A stretch of 64,000 nucleotides of DNA from Streptomyces sp. DH24 (GCF_029813775.1 NZ_JARVKW010000027.1:1-64000), one strand, 5' to 3'. Numbered from the stretch's first letter, positions 33,368-45,189 are shown. Notes: generated from the letters alone by a model not told the origin. Program-made: numbers and translations.

Positions 33368-33440
33368 TCAGTCCCGGCCACCCGCGAGAACCGGGTGCCG
33401 GAATCGGCGCGGCATCCCCTCCTGTGCGAGGGGATTTTTC
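33359..33440 (+). promoter_or_regulatory. leuS transcription attenuator with terminator hairpin
   Basis: Three pairings can be drawn. (1) A hairpin 33374-33384 with 33392-33401 is capped by a longer helix 33359-33368 with 33403-33412, whose left arm covers the leader stop codon. (2) The competing pairing is GGGTGCC (33393-33399) with GGCATCCC (33411-33418, one bulge). (3) The terminator is an 8-bp stem 33414-33421 with 33428-33435 followed by TTTT. Pairing 2 would block the terminator, so a ribosome stalled on the Leu codons could favour leuS expression. Confidence 0.75.
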
Positions 33441-33494
33441 GTTTCTCGAGAAGTCGCAGCAGTCGGCAGAGACGATCGATGGAGCTTTGAGGAC

Positions 33495-36386
<2,892 letters not shown>

Positions 36387-36425
36387 TGCCGGGCGGTCGC
36401 CCGCCCGAGCTCGGGGTGATCCCCT

Positions 36426-36468
36426 ACGGGCAGGTTCGGGGTTCTGCCGGAACTCCGGACCTGCCCGT
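36426..36468. terminator. Hairpin after leuS
   Basis: A 14-bp stem with one G-U pair (36426-36439 with 36455-36468) closes a 15-base loop about 40 bases after the leuS stop. TGCGTTT follows. Confidence 0.7.
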
Positions 36469-36525
36469 TGCGTTTACCGTTGAAGAGCGGCGCGATACGG
36501 GCCGTGGCCGCCGAGGAGGAGCATC

Positions 36526-37263
36526 GTGGAAGCAGTCATCGCCGTGTTCGCCCTGCTCTTCGTGCTGCTCGTGGCGCTCGGCGCGTACGCCACCGTGAAG
36601 GCCGTCGGCGCCGCCAAGCGCGGCGTGGACCGCACCCTCACGCAGGCCCGCCGCACGGTCGAGGACCACACCCTGCGGGCCAAGTCCTTCACCCAGCCCG
36701 GCCCGGCGGGCGAGATCGCGCAACTGCGGCTGAAGCTGCGCACGTCGATGCGCGCCACGCAGGACGCGCTGCAGGCGAGCGCCGCCGAGGACGCGTCGCT
36801 GAAGGAGTCCCTCGGCCTCTTCGAGCGGCTCAGCGCGCACGGACACGAGCTGGACGGCGAACTGCGGCGACTGGAGTCCGAGCCGGACCGGGCCGCGCTA
36901 GCCGAGCGGCTGCCCGCGCTGCGCGAGCGCACCGAGCGCATCACACAGTCAGCGGACTCCCTGCGCTGGGCCGCCCGCGACCGCGCCCGCCGCTTCGCCG
37001 ACGACGACCTGGACTCCCTGAGCACCCAGATCGACATGGAGGCGGGCGCCCTGCGCCACTGGGACGCGGCGGAGCCGTCGGCCGCACCGCCCCCGTGGCC
37101 CGAGGCCCCGGCCGCCGCGGACGGCCCCGCACCGCGGCAGACCTGGCCGGAGACACCGCGGTCGGACACCCCTGAGGAACCGGCCCGGCCCGCCCTCGAC
37201 CCGCCGGGCCGCCGCCCCACCTACCCCTGGCAGAAGAAGGCCCGCCCCGAGAGCACCACTTGA
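36526..37263 (+). CDS. Membrane-anchored coiled-coil protein, unknown function
   Basis: The 245-residue protein has one N-terminal span (VIAVFALLFVLLVALGAYA, ~4-22) and a long helical region (~35-165) rich in Leu/Glu/Arg heptads (LRERTERITQSADSLRWAAR). A Pro/Ala-rich tail ends basic (YPWQKKARPE). The start is GTG 36526 with GAGGAG seven bases upstream. It lies between leuS and degV; this order is conserved in streptomycetes as I recall. Its shape suggests a structural or scaffold role at the membrane, but no partner is evident. Confidence 0.72.
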   Translation: MEAVIAVFALLFVLLVALGAYATVKAVGAAKRGVDRTLTQARRTVEDHTLRAKSFTQPGPAGEIAQLRLKLRTSMRATQDALQASAAEDASLKESLGLFERLSAHGHELDGELRRLESEPDRAALAERLPALRERTERITQSADSLRWAARDRARRFADDDLDSLSTQIDMEAGALRHWDAAEPSAAPPPWPEAPAAADGPAPRQTWPETPRSDTPEEPARPALDPPGRRPTYPWQKKARPESTT

Positions 37264-37310
37264 GCCGTGGTGTGAACGGGGCCGGGCTGCCGCACGGGCA
37301 CTACGCCAGG

Positions 37311-37316
37311 TAACCT
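37311..37316 (+). promoter_or_regulatory. -10 box for a probably leaderless degV transcript
   Basis: TAACCT ends seven bases before the ATG of the DegV gene; no ribosome-binding site lies between. Confidence 0.45.
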
Positions 37317-37323
37317 CCAGCAC

Positions 37324-38169
37324 ATGTCCCGTCATGTCTCCATCGTCACCGATTCCACGGCCTACCTGCCGGCCCGGACGATGGAGCGCCACGGCATCAC
37401 CTCGGTACCGCTGACCGTGGTCCTCGGCGACCAGGCACTGGAAGAGGGCACCGAGATCTCGACCCGTTCTCTGGCCCAGGCGTTGCAGAAGCGACGCTCG
37501 GTCACCACCTCGCGCCCGAGCCCCGAGGTGTTCGCGCGAACCTACCGCGAGGTCGCCGAGTCCGGCGCCACCGGCATCGTCTCCCTCCACCTCTCCGCCG
37601 AACTGTCCGGCACGTACGACGCCGCGCTTGTCGCGGCACGCGAGGCGCCGGTGCCGGTGCGGGTCGTGGACACCGGGATGGTCGCGATGGCCCTCGGGTT
37701 CTGCGCGCTGGCCGCGGCGGAGGCGGCGGAGTCGGGCGGCACGGTGGACGAGGCCGTCACGGCAGCGGAGAAACGGGCGGAGGGCACCTCCGCCTACTTC
37801 TACGTCGACACCCTCGACTATCTGCGCAGGGGCGGCCGGATCGGCGCCGCCCAGGCCCTGTTCGGATCGGCGCTCGCCGTGAAACCGCTGCTGAAACTCG
37901 ACGGCGGGCGCATCGACCTGCTGGAGAAGGTACGGACGGCGTCGAAGGCGATCGCCCGCCTGGAGGAGATCGTGGCGGACCGGGCGGGCAGCGCCGAGGT
38001 CGACATCGCCGTGCACCATCTCTCCGCCCACGACCGGGCGTCGGCCCTCGCGGACCGCCTGCGGACCCGGGTGCCCGGCCTGGTGGACCTGCATGTGAGT
38101 GAGGTGGGTGCGGTGATCGGGGCGCACACCGGCCCCGGGCTGCTGGGGGTTGTGGTCTCGGCGCGGTGA
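37324..38169 (+). CDS. DegV family fatty-acid-binding protein
   Basis: The 281-residue DegV protein (FakB-like) binds a fatty acid for phosphorylation by a FakA-type kinase in other bacteria. Motifs: VSIVTDSTAYLP at the N-terminus, VTTSRPSPEVFARTYREV, IVSLHLSAELSGTYDAA, DTGMVAMALGF and DTLDYLRRGGRIG, followed by HTGPGLLGVVV. All are typical. No fakA-like gene is present in the window. It precedes comEA by 113 bases. Confidence 0.93.
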   Translation: MSRHVSIVTDSTAYLPARTMERHGITSVPLTVVLGDQALEEGTEISTRSLAQALQKRRSVTTSRPSPEVFARTYREVAESGATGIVSLHLSAELSGTYDAALVAAREAPVPVRVVDTGMVAMALGFCALAAAEAAESGGTVDEAVTAAEKRAEGTSAYFYVDTLDYLRRGGRIGAAQALFGSALAVKPLLKLDGGRIDLLEKVRTASKAIARLEEIVADRAGSAEVDIAVHHLSAHDRASALADRLRTRVPGLVDLHVSEVGAVIGAHTGPGLLGVVVSAR

Positions 38170-38282
38170 CGCGGGCGGCCGAGCCACTCGTACGGGTGAC
38201 GGAGTTTTCCACAACCGGGCGGTAGTCCCCGGGAATCGACCAAGATCATCGCGGTGGGTGCGGTCTGCCCGATCCTCGTCGC

Positions 38283-39497
38283 ATGGCACTTCGATCACGT
38301 CCACGCGCAGCGACCGCGACCAGCGGCCCGGGCAGGGGACCTGCCTCCGACGGCCGCACCCGACACCGCCGTTCACACCTTCCGCGCGGGCGGCTGCGGC
38401 ACCGGTACCGGCACCGGCACGAGCAGGCGTCGGCGGAGGAGGTCCGCCGGCGGGCGGAGGTGTTGTTCGGGGAGGGGGTGGGTGACGCTGGGGGGCGTTC
38501 GGGGGTGGCATGGGCGTCAGAGGTGTCAGGGGCGTCATCTGATGGGGCTGCCGTGCCGCCCGGGTCGCTCGTGCCGACCGGGTCGATCGTGCCGACCGGG
38601 TCGCCCGTGCCGGACGAGTTGGCGCGGCTGTCGGAGAGGCCGCCGGAGTGCTCGGGTGCTGGGACCGGTCCTGAGGGCGTCCGTGGGCGCACCGGAGCCG
38701 GGGAGCGTGTGGTGGACGGCGCGGACGACGGCGACGAGCCGGATGCTGCCGGTCTGACCTTGCGGGAGCGGGTCGGGCCCGCCCTACGGGAGCGGATGCC
38801 CGTGTGGTTGCAGGCGAGGTGCGGTGTGGAGCGGCGGAGCGTGCTGGCGCTCACGGCCCTGCTCGTCGTCGCCGCGGCCTTCGCCGCACAGCACTTCTGG
38901 GCCGGCCGCACGCAGACCGTGCGGGCGCCCGAGGTGGTGCGGGCGGCGGCGCCCTACGACGACCGAGAACCGCCCGCGAAAGGCGGCCCGGGGACAGCCG
39001 CTCCCAAGGCCCCCGCCACGGCAGGCGCGGAGATCGTGGTCGACGTCAGCGGCAAGGTGCGCGAGCCAGGCATCCACCGGCTGCCGGCCGGCTCCCGGGT
39101 CGCGGACGCGTTGCGCGCGGCGGGCGGAGTGCGGCCCGGCACCAACACCGACACCCTCAACCGTGCTCGTTTCCTCGTGGACGGGGAACAGGTCGTCGTG
39201 GGCGGTCCGGTCCCCGCGGGCGCCGGACCGGGCGGCGCGTCCACCACCGGCGGCGGCTCGGCGGGAGCGGCGGGCGCGGCTGGTGGGGCGGGGCAGGTCC
39301 CGACGGCTCCCGTCTCCCTCAACACGGCCACCGTCGAGCAGCTGGACACCCTGCCGGGTGTCGGCCCCGTCCTCGCTCAGCACATCGTGGACTACCGCAC
39401 CCAGCACGGCGGTTTCCGCTCGGTGGACGAGTTGCGCGAGGTCACCGGCATCGGCGAGCGCCGCTTCGCCGACCTGCGGAACCTCGTACGGCCATGA
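38283..39497 (+). CDS. comEA: ComEA-like DNA-binding competence protein
   Basis: ComEA binds incoming DNA outside the membrane in naturally competent bacteria. The 404-residue protein has a long variable cytoplasmic part (1-180; His/Arg-rich start, then Gly/Pro-rich), one span (SVLALTALLVVAAAFAA, ~186-202), an SLBB-like segment (IVVDVSGKVREPGIHRLPAG, ~245-285), a Gly/Ala linker and paired helix-hairpin-helix motifs (LNTATVEQLDTLPGVGPVLA and VTGIGERRFADL) at the end. Its stop overlaps the comEC start (ATGA). Streptomycetes are not known to be naturally competent, so its role may be DNA uptake during development or repair. Confidence 0.9.
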   Translation: MALRSRPRAATATSGPGRGPASDGRTRHRRSHLPRGRLRHRYRHRHEQASAEEVRRRAEVLFGEGVGDAGGRSGVAWASEVSGASSDGAAVPPGSLVPTGSIVPTGSPVPDELARLSERPPECSGAGTGPEGVRGRTGAGERVVDGADDGDEPDAAGLTLRERVGPALRERMPVWLQARCGVERRSVLALTALLVVAAAFAAQHFWAGRTQTVRAPEVVRAAAPYDDREPPAKGGPGTAAPKAPATAGAEIVVDVSGKVREPGIHRLPAGSRVADALRAAGGVRPGTNTDTLNRARFLVDGEQVVVGGPVPAGAGPGGASTTGGGSAGAAGAAGGAGQVPTAPVSLNTATVEQLDTLPGVGPVLAQHIVDYRTQHGGFRSVDELREVTGIGERRFADLRNLVRP

Positions 39498-42343
39498 GTG
39501 GCGCCCTCGCCCCGCCGGGTGGCCCGGGACCCGCCGCTCGCCGCCGCGCCGTACACGCCGCGTCCGGGAAACGGCTCGGCGCGGCCCGCCCCCGGCAGGA
39601 AGGGCCGGCGGACCTGCGTCTGGTGCCGCCCGCGCTCGGGGCATGGGCCACGGCCGCGCTGCTGGTGGATGCACCGCCCGGGTGGGTCGGGGGTGTGGCC
39701 GCGGTCTGTGCGGTTCTCGGTGGCGTGCTGGTGGTGTCCAGGGGGCGTGTGCGTTGGGGGCTTGGGGGGCGGGGTGGTGGTAGTGGGGGGCGGGTCGCCC
39801 AGAGGCGCGAGTTCGACGGCTCGGGGTCTGGCGCCTGCCCGCCCGGTGGTCCCGCGTCCGGCGACGGCCCGCCCCGCGTTGTCGGCCTCCGCCCACCCCG
39901 AACCTCCTGGACCCGTACGACAGTTGCCGCGCTGCTGCTCTGTGTCGCGGCGTCGGCCGCGTCGGCGGGGCTGCACGGGGCGGATGTGCGCCGGGGGCCC
40001 GTCCCTGACCTGGCGCGGCGGTACGCGACCGTGACCGCCGAGGTAGAGGTCACCGCCGACCCCCGGCTCACCCGGCCGCGGGTCGACGGCCCTCGCATCG
40101 CACCGACGGCCGCCCTGATCGGAGCCGACGTGCGCCGCGTCGAGGAGGCGGGCGGGACGGCGGTGGCGACCCGGGCGCCGGTGCTGATCATCGTGGACGT
40201 CGGAGCGGGCGACGCGGGGGCGGAGGACGAGCCCGACGGCTCGCGGGCTTCCCACGGTGGACCTGCGGGTTCGCCCTGGCTCGGGCTGCTGCCGTCGACC
40301 CGGCTCCGGGTCACCGCGCGCCTCGCGCCCGCGAGGGAAGGCGGTGACCGCGTCGCCGCCGTGCTGCGGGTACGGGCGCGGGCGGCGCCGGACGTGGTGG
40401 GCGAGCCGTCGAGGCCGCAGCGGTTCGCGGGCCGGTTGCGCGCCGGGTTGCGGGAGGCCACCGACGGTCTGCCGGCCGACGCGCGGGCGCTGCTGCCGGG
40501 CCTGGTCGTCGGGGACACCTCGCGGGTCACACCGGAGCTGGACGCGGCCTTCAAGGAGACCGACCTCACACACCTGCTCGCCGTATCCGGGGCCAACTTC
40601 ACCATCCTGCTCGCCCTGCTCCTCGGACCACCGGGCCTCGCCCAGCGTGCCGAGCGCCGCGGTCTGGCGCCCCGCCTCGGTATCTCCCTGCGTCAGACGG
40701 CCGTGCTCGGCGGAGTGCTCACGCTCGGGTTCGTCGTCGTGTGCAGACCCGACCCGAGCGTGCTGCGGGCCGCGGCCTGCGGTTCCGTCGCGCTGCTGGC
40801 ACTCGCCACGGGACGGCGCCGGACCCTCCTCCCGGCGCTGGCGACGGCCGTCCTGCTGCTGGTGCTGTACGACCCGTGGCTGGCCCGCAGCTACGGCTTC
40901 CTGCTCTCCGTGCTGGCCACCGGCGCCCTGCTCACGCTCGCGCCCCGGTGGAGCGCGGCGCTGCGCCGGCGCGGGGTGCCGCCCGGCTTGGCCGAGGCGC
41001 TGGCCGCGGCGGGCGCCGCCCAGGCCCTGTGCGCGCCGGTCGTCGCCGTGCTGTCGGCACGGGTGAGCCTGGTGGCCGTGCCGTGCAACCTGCTCGCGGA
41101 GTTCGCGGTCGCCCCGGCCACGGTGCTGGGTTTCGCGGCGCTGGGGACGGCACCGTTGGCCATGCCGGTGGCGAAGGCGCTGGCGTGGTGCGGGAGTTGG
41201 CCCGCCGAGGGGCTGGCGGCGGTGGCCCGTACCGGGGCGGCGTTGCCCGGGTCGGGAGTGGACTGGCCCGGCGGCTGGACCGGGGCGGCACTGCTGGGTG
41301 CCGCCACCGTGGCCCTGCTGCTCGCCGGGCGGCGGCTGCTCGGGCACCCCTGGTGGTGCGGGGCCTGTGTGCTGCTGCTGGTCCTGGTGGTGCTGCGGCC
41401 GGCGCCGCTGACCAGGGTGGTCACGGGCTGGCCGCCGCCGGGCTGGCGGATGGTGATGTGCGACGTGGGGCAGGGCGACGCGATGGTGCTGTCGGCGGGC
41501 GAGGGCACCGGCGTGGTCGTGGACGCCGGTCCCGACCCGGTGCTCGTCGACCGCTGTCTGCGTTCGCTGGGCGTCACCCGGGTCCCGCTCGTCGTGCTGA
41601 CCCACTTCCACGCGGACCATGTGGCGGGCCTGCCCGGCGTGCTGCGGGGACGCTCGGTCGGGGCCGTGGAGACGACGGGGTTCGCCGAGCCGGCCGGCCA
41701 GGCGGCGTTCGGCCACAGGGTGGCGGCGGCCCGGGGAGTCCCCGTGACGCCGGCCGCCGCCGGACTGGAACGCCGCGTCGGCGAGCTGTCCTGGCAGGTC
41801 CTGTGGCCTCCGCCCACGCATGCCCCGCCGGACCGAAACCCGGGCCCACCGCACTCCCCACCAGCCCACCTCCCACCGGACCGCTTCCCACCGGACGGAA
41901 GCCCGCGCCCGCCTCACCCGCCCCCAGCCCGCTTCCCACCGGGCAGCAGTCCGAGCCCCACCCACACCCCCGAAGGAGCGAACGACGCCAGCGTGACCCT
42001 GCTCGTCCGGATCGCCGGGCTCCGTCTGCTCCTGCTCGGGGACCTCGAACCCCCGGCGCAGCGGGCGCTGGCGGATTCCCCGGCGGGCGCGGAACTGAAG
42101 GGTGTGGACGTGCTCAAGGTCGCCCATCACGGCTCGGCCCATCAGGACCCGGACCTCATGCGCAGGGCGGCCCCGCGACTGGCACTCATTTCAGCCGGGG
42201 CGGACAACTCGTACGGCCACCCGGCTCCGAGCACGCTGGCCGCGCTGCGTGCCGGGGGAGCGGTGGTGCTGCGGACGGACCGCGACGGTGCGCTGGCCGT
42301 CACGGGCAGCGCGGGCGGGCGTCTGGAGGTGGCGCGAGACTGA
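39494..42343 (+). CDS. comEC: ComEC/Rec2-family DNA-uptake channel protein
   Basis: A 949-residue polytopic membrane protein. After a Gly/Arg-rich N-terminus come spans with a DUF4131-like region, the competence domain (LTHLLAVSGANFTILLALLL, ~355-375), more spans, and a metallo-beta-lactamase domain (CDVGQGDAMVLSAGEG, ~653; THFHADHVAG, ~702; KVAHHGSAHQD). The MBL domain is split by a Pro-rich insertion (~772-829) made of imperfect PPxRFPPxxSP units. ATG 39494 overlaps the comEA stop by four bases, so the two are translationally coupled. ComEC would move one DNA strand inwards while the MBL domain degrades the other. Confidence 0.93.
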   Translation: MSGALAPPGGPGPAARRRAVHAASGKRLGAARPRQEGPADLRLVPPALGAWATAALLVDAPPGWVGGVAAVCAVLGGVLVVSRGRVRWGLGGRGGGSGGRVAQRREFDGSGSGACPPGGPASGDGPPRVVGLRPPRTSWTRTTVAALLLCVAASAASAGLHGADVRRGPVPDLARRYATVTAEVEVTADPRLTRPRVDGPRIAPTAALIGADVRRVEEAGGTAVATRAPVLIIVDVGAGDAGAEDEPDGSRASHGGPAGSPWLGLLPSTRLRVTARLAPAREGGDRVAAVLRVRARAAPDVVGEPSRPQRFAGRLRAGLREATDGLPADARALLPGLVVGDTSRVTPELDAAFKETDLTHLLAVSGANFTILLALLLGPPGLAQRAERRGLAPRLGISLRQTAVLGGVLTLGFVVVCRPDPSVLRAAACGSVALLALATGRRRTLLPALATAVLLLVLYDPWLARSYGFLLSVLATGALLTLAPRWSAALRRRGVPPGLAEALAAAGAAQALCAPVVAVLSARVSLVAVPCNLLAEFAVAPATVLGFAALGTAPLAMPVAKALAWCGSWPAEGLAAVARTGAALPGSGVDWPGGWTGAALLGAATVALLLAGRRLLGHPWWCGACVLLLVLVVLRPAPLTRVVTGWPPPGWRMVMCDVGQGDAMVLSAGEGTGVVVDAGPDPVLVDRCLRSLGVTRVPLVVLTHFHADHVAGLPGVLRGRSVGAVETTGFAEPAGQAAFGHRVAAARGVPVTPAAAGLERRVGELSWQVLWPPPTHAPPDRNPGPPHSPPAHLPPDRFPPDGSPRPPHPPPARFPPGSSPSPTHTPEGANDASVTLLVRIAGLRLLLLGDLEPPAQRALADSPAGAELKGVDVLKVAHHGSAHQDPDLMRRAAPRLALISAGADNSYGHPAPSTLAALRAGGAVVLRTDRDGALAVTGSAGGRLEVARD

Positions 42344-42347
42344 GGTC

Positions 42348-43187
42348 ATGAAACCCGAACAGGTCGATGCCTACCTCCAGCGGCTGGGAGTCGCCCGGCC
42401 GGCGTGGCCCACCGTCGACGTTCTGCGCGAACTGCACCTGCGCCACCTGCAGACCGTGCCCTTCGAGAACCTCTCCATCCACCTCGGTGAGGAGATCGTG
42501 CTCGAGGAGCAGCGGCTGCTGGACAAGGTGGTGGCCGAGCACCGGGGCGGTTTCTGCTACGAACTCAACGGCGCGTTCGGGGCGTTGCTGACCGCGCTCG
42601 GTTTCGAGGTGACGCTGCTCGCGGGGCGGGTGCGGATCGACGAGGAGCGGCTCGGGATTCCGTACGACCATCTCGCGCTGCGGGTGCGGACGGTGGACGG
42701 GGGCGACTGGCTGGCCGACGTCGGCTTCGGGGCGCACAGCCACTACCCGCTGGAGTTCGGTGACCGGGGTGAACAGCCGGACCCGGGCGGCACGTTCAGG
42801 ATTGTCGAGGCGGCGCCGGACGCGGCCGGGGTGCGCGGCGGGCACGAGGTGGCGGTGGCCGCGGATCTGGAGGTGAGCCGTGACGGCAGTCCCGAGTATC
42901 GCGTGGAGGTACGGCCGCGGGTACTCGACGACTTCGTGGCCGGGGCGTGGTGGCACAGCACGTCGCCCAGGTCGCACTTCACGCGGTCGCTGGTGTGCTC
43001 GCGGGTCAGGGAGGACGGCGGGCGGATCACGCTCGGCGGCCGTCGGCTGACGGAGACGGCGCCGGGCGGCGGGCGCGAGGAGCGTGAGCTGGACGGGGAC
43101 GAGGAGGTGCTGGCGGTGTACCGGGAACGGTTCGGGATCGTGCTCGACAGGGTGCCGGTGGTGCGCAAGTCGGCCTGGGGCGGCTGA
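42348..43187 (+). CDS. nat: Arylamine N-acetyltransferase
   Basis: Transfers acetyl from acetyl-CoA to arylamines or related substrates. The 279-residue protein has the complete Cys-His-Asp triad: Cys70 in HRGGFCYELN, His108 in GIPYDHLALRV and Asp124 in WLADVGFG. It starts four bases after the comEC stop, so it is probably co-transcribed and coupled with the competence genes, an unusual pairing. In actinomycetes related enzymes act on sterol-degradation acyl-CoAs or amide-forming steps of natural products. Nothing nearby points to either. Confidence 0.93.
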   Translation: MKPEQVDAYLQRLGVARPAWPTVDVLRELHLRHLQTVPFENLSIHLGEEIVLEEQRLLDKVVAEHRGGFCYELNGAFGALLTALGFEVTLLAGRVRIDEERLGIPYDHLALRVRTVDGGDWLADVGFGAHSHYPLEFGDRGEQPDPGGTFRIVEAAPDAAGVRGGHEVAVAADLEVSRDGSPEYRVEVRPRVLDDFVAGAWWHSTSPRSHFTRSLVCSRVREDGGRITLGGRRLTETAPGGGREERELDGDEEVLAVYRERFGIVLDRVPVVRKSAWGG

Positions 43188-43296
43188 TCGGGCCAGGCAA
43201 GGCCGGGCCTGTCTCCCACCGCCGGGCATCCCTGGACCCGGCGGCTCGTGTCCCGGGGCCTGACCTGGCCGTTCGGGCGCCGGGCGGTAGCGGACA

Positions 43297-43551
43297 ATGG
43301 CTGTCGTGAGCGACGTGAGACATGTGCTGGTGCTGCCCGACCGAGATGCCGCGCAGGAGGCGGCCGAGGCACTCGGGGAGCGGTTCGGGCTGGACGAGGA
43401 GCCGCAGCTCGTCCGGGACGCGCTGGCCGGCGAGGACGACGCCGAGGACGCGCAGTGGCTGGTCGTCCTGCGGGACGAGAAGGACCGGCTGGACCCCGCG
43501 GAGCTGGACGAGTTCGCGGGCGAGTGGGACGGCTGGCGCGAGGAGCCGTGA
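43297..43551 (+). CDS. Small acidic protein, unknown function (84 aa)
   Basis: The product (from ATG 43297; GTG 43306 three codons later is also plausible) is strongly acidic: HVLVLPDRDAAQEAAEALGE, then alternating helices rich in Asp/Glu and WLVVLRDEKDRLDPAEL. It looks like a compact alpha/beta fold with a short strand at each end (VLVLP and WLVVLR). Codon bias is normal. No motif known. It lies between nat and holA. Confidence 0.65.
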   Translation: MAVVSDVRHVLVLPDRDAAQEAAEALGERFGLDEEPQLVRDALAGEDDAEDAQWLVVLRDEKDRLDPAELDEFAGEWDGWREEP

Positions 43552-43639
43552 CCCGGAGACCGGGGGCGAGCGGGACGAGCCGCCCCCCGGCACCCGGGCT
43601 CGGGCGGCGTTGTCAGTGGCGCGTGCGATGCTTGTCGCG

Positions 43640-44629
43640 ATGGCCAGGAAGACTGCGAACGACGACCCTCTCGCCCCGGTGACCCTTGCCGTGGGCCAGG
43701 AGGACCTTCTGCTCGACCGTGCCGTGCAGGAGGTGGTGGCCGCCGCCAAGGCCTCCGACGCCGACACGGACGTACGTGACCTGTCCTCGGACCAGTTGCA
43801 GCCCGGCACCCTCGCCGAGCTCACCAGCCCGTCGCTCTTCGCGGAGCGCAAGGTCGTGGTCGTACGCAACGCACAGGATCTTTCGGCCGACACGATCAAG
43901 GACGTCAAGGCGTATCTCGGCGCGCCCGCCGAGGAGATCACGCTCGTGCTGCTGCACGCGGGCGGCGCCAAGGGCAAGGGCCTGCTGGACGCGGCGCGCA
44001 AGGCGGGCGCTCGTGAGGTGGCCTGCCCGAAGATGACGAAGCCGGCGGACCGGCTGGCGTTCGTGCGCGGCGAGTTCCGGGCGCTGGGGCGTTCGGCGAC
44101 GCCGGAGGCCTGCCAGGCGCTGGTCGACGCCATCGGCAGCGATCTGCGGGAGCTGGCGTCGGCGGTGTCGCAGCTGGCCGCGGACGTCGAGGGGACGATC
44201 GACGAGGCCGTCGTCGGGCGCTACTACACCGGCCGGGCCGAGGCGTCGAGCTTCACCGTCGCCGACCGGGCCGTCGAAGGCCGGACTGCGGAGGCGCTGG
44301 AGGCGTTGCGCTGGTCGCTGGCGACGGGCGTCGCGCCGGTGCTGATCACCAGCGCGCTGGCGCAGGGCGTGCGCGCGATCGGCAAGCTGTCCTCCGCGCG
44401 CGGCGGCCGTCCCGCCGACCTGGCCCGTGAGCTGGGCATGCCGCCGTGGAAGATCGACCGGGTGCGCCAGCAGAGCCGGGGCTGGACGCCGGACGGCCTG
44501 TCGGTCGCGCTGCGGGCGGTCGCCGAGGCGGACGCGGGCGTGAAGGGCGGCGGCGACGACCCCGAGTACGCGCTGGAGAAGGCGGTCGTCGCGATCGCTC
44601 GGGCGGCCCGTTCCCGAGGACGCGCGTAA
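43640..44629 (+). CDS. holA: DNA polymerase III subunit delta
   Basis: Clamp-loader subunit that opens the beta sliding clamp. The 329-residue protein has the delta-type N-terminal AAA-like domain (TLAVGQEDLLLDRAV, LAELTSPSLFAERKVVVVRN, EITLVLLHAGG), the helical lid and the C-terminal collar domain (LRWSLATGVAPVLITSALAQ, ELGMPPWKIDRVRQQSR). ATG 43640 gives MARKTANDD; ATG 43628 is also in frame. It follows the comEA-comEC block, the classic placement of holA in many bacteria, and is convergent with rpsT. Confidence 0.93.
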   Translation: MARKTANDDPLAPVTLAVGQEDLLLDRAVQEVVAAAKASDADTDVRDLSSDQLQPGTLAELTSPSLFAERKVVVVRNAQDLSADTIKDVKAYLGAPAEEITLVLLHAGGAKGKGLLDAARKAGAREVACPKMTKPADRLAFVRGEFRALGRSATPEACQALVDAIGSDLRELASAVSQLAADVEGTIDEAVVGRYYTGRAEASSFTVADRAVEGRTAEALEALRWSLATGVAPVLITSALAQGVRAIGKLSSARGGRPADLARELGMPPWKIDRVRQQSRGWTPDGLSVALRAVAEADAGVKGGGDDPEYALEKAVVAIARAARSRGRA

Positions 44630-44651
44630 CCCCACACCCCAAGCCCTCATC

Positions 44652-44756
44652 GCACGGCGAACGCCCGCACGGCGAACGCCCGCACGGCAAACGCCCGCAA
44701 GGCAAACGCCTGCACGGCGAACGCCTGCACGGCGAACGCCCGCACGGCGAAGGCCC
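44652..44756. repeat. Seven tandem 15-bp repeats
   Basis: The unit GCACGGCGAACGCCC is repeated seven times without spacers; four copies differ from it by one to three bases. It lies between holA and rpsT. The 15-bp length would keep an open frame, but it is not inside a real gene. The number of copies probably varies between strains. Confidence 0.9.
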
Positions 44757-44793
44757 CGTCCGGTCGCTCTGGGGAAGAGCGGTGGACGGGGCC
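44752..44793. terminator. Bidirectional terminator between holA and rpsT
   Basis: A 10-bp stem (44752-44761 with 44784-44793) encloses an inner CGCTCT/AGAGCG hairpin. It serves the two convergent genes; TTCGCGT follows on +. The left arm overlaps the last tandem repeat. Confidence 0.75.
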
Positions 44794-44922
44794 TTCGCGT
44801 CAGGCTTCTGGGGCCGCACCCGCGTGGCGAACGCAGGCCGCGTGCGGCTCCGGGGTGCCGGTCGGGAGCGGATGAGAGAGGGCCCGCTCTGGGTCCTTCC
44901 GGCGGTCAGATCAAGGAGAGAG

Positions 44923-45189
44923 TCAGCCCTTGACGGACGCGACCTTGGAAGCAAGCGCCGACTTCTTGTTGGCGGCCTGGTTCTTGTGGATGACGCCCTT
45001 CGAGACGGCCTTGTCGAGCAGACGCGCGGCATTGCGCTGGTACTCGGTGGCCTTCTCGACGTCACCCGCGGCAGCGGCCTCGCGGGCCTTGCGGATCGCG
45101 GTCTTCAGGGAGGACTTGACGGCCTTGTTGCGCAGCCGGGCCTTCTCGTTGGTCTTGATCCGCTTGATCTGGGACTTGATGTTCGCCAC
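44923..45189 (-). CDS. rpsT: 30S ribosomal protein S20
   Basis: Small-subunit protein S20, 88 residues, binding 16S rRNA. The start is GTG 45189, giving MANIKSQIKRIKTNEKARLR; a strong GAGG lies upstream. NKAVKSSLKTAIRKARE and SKGVIHKNQAANKKSALA are diagnostic. It is monocistronic and divergent from lepA, the usual actinobacterial order. Confidence 0.97.
   Translation of the reverse strand: MANIKSQIKRIKTNEKARLRNKAVKSSLKTAIRKAREAAAAGDVEKATEYQRNAARLLDKAVSKGVIHKNQAANKKSALASKVASVKG

Noticed and set aside
39392..42142. 916-codon open frame on the minus strand across comEC
   Set aside because: ComEC on + has intact membrane, competence and metallo-beta-lactamase motifs; the antisense frame is a GC-bias artefact.
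44652..44756. CRISPR-like array
   Set aside because: The 15-bp units are contiguous with no spacers; this is a simple tandem repeat.
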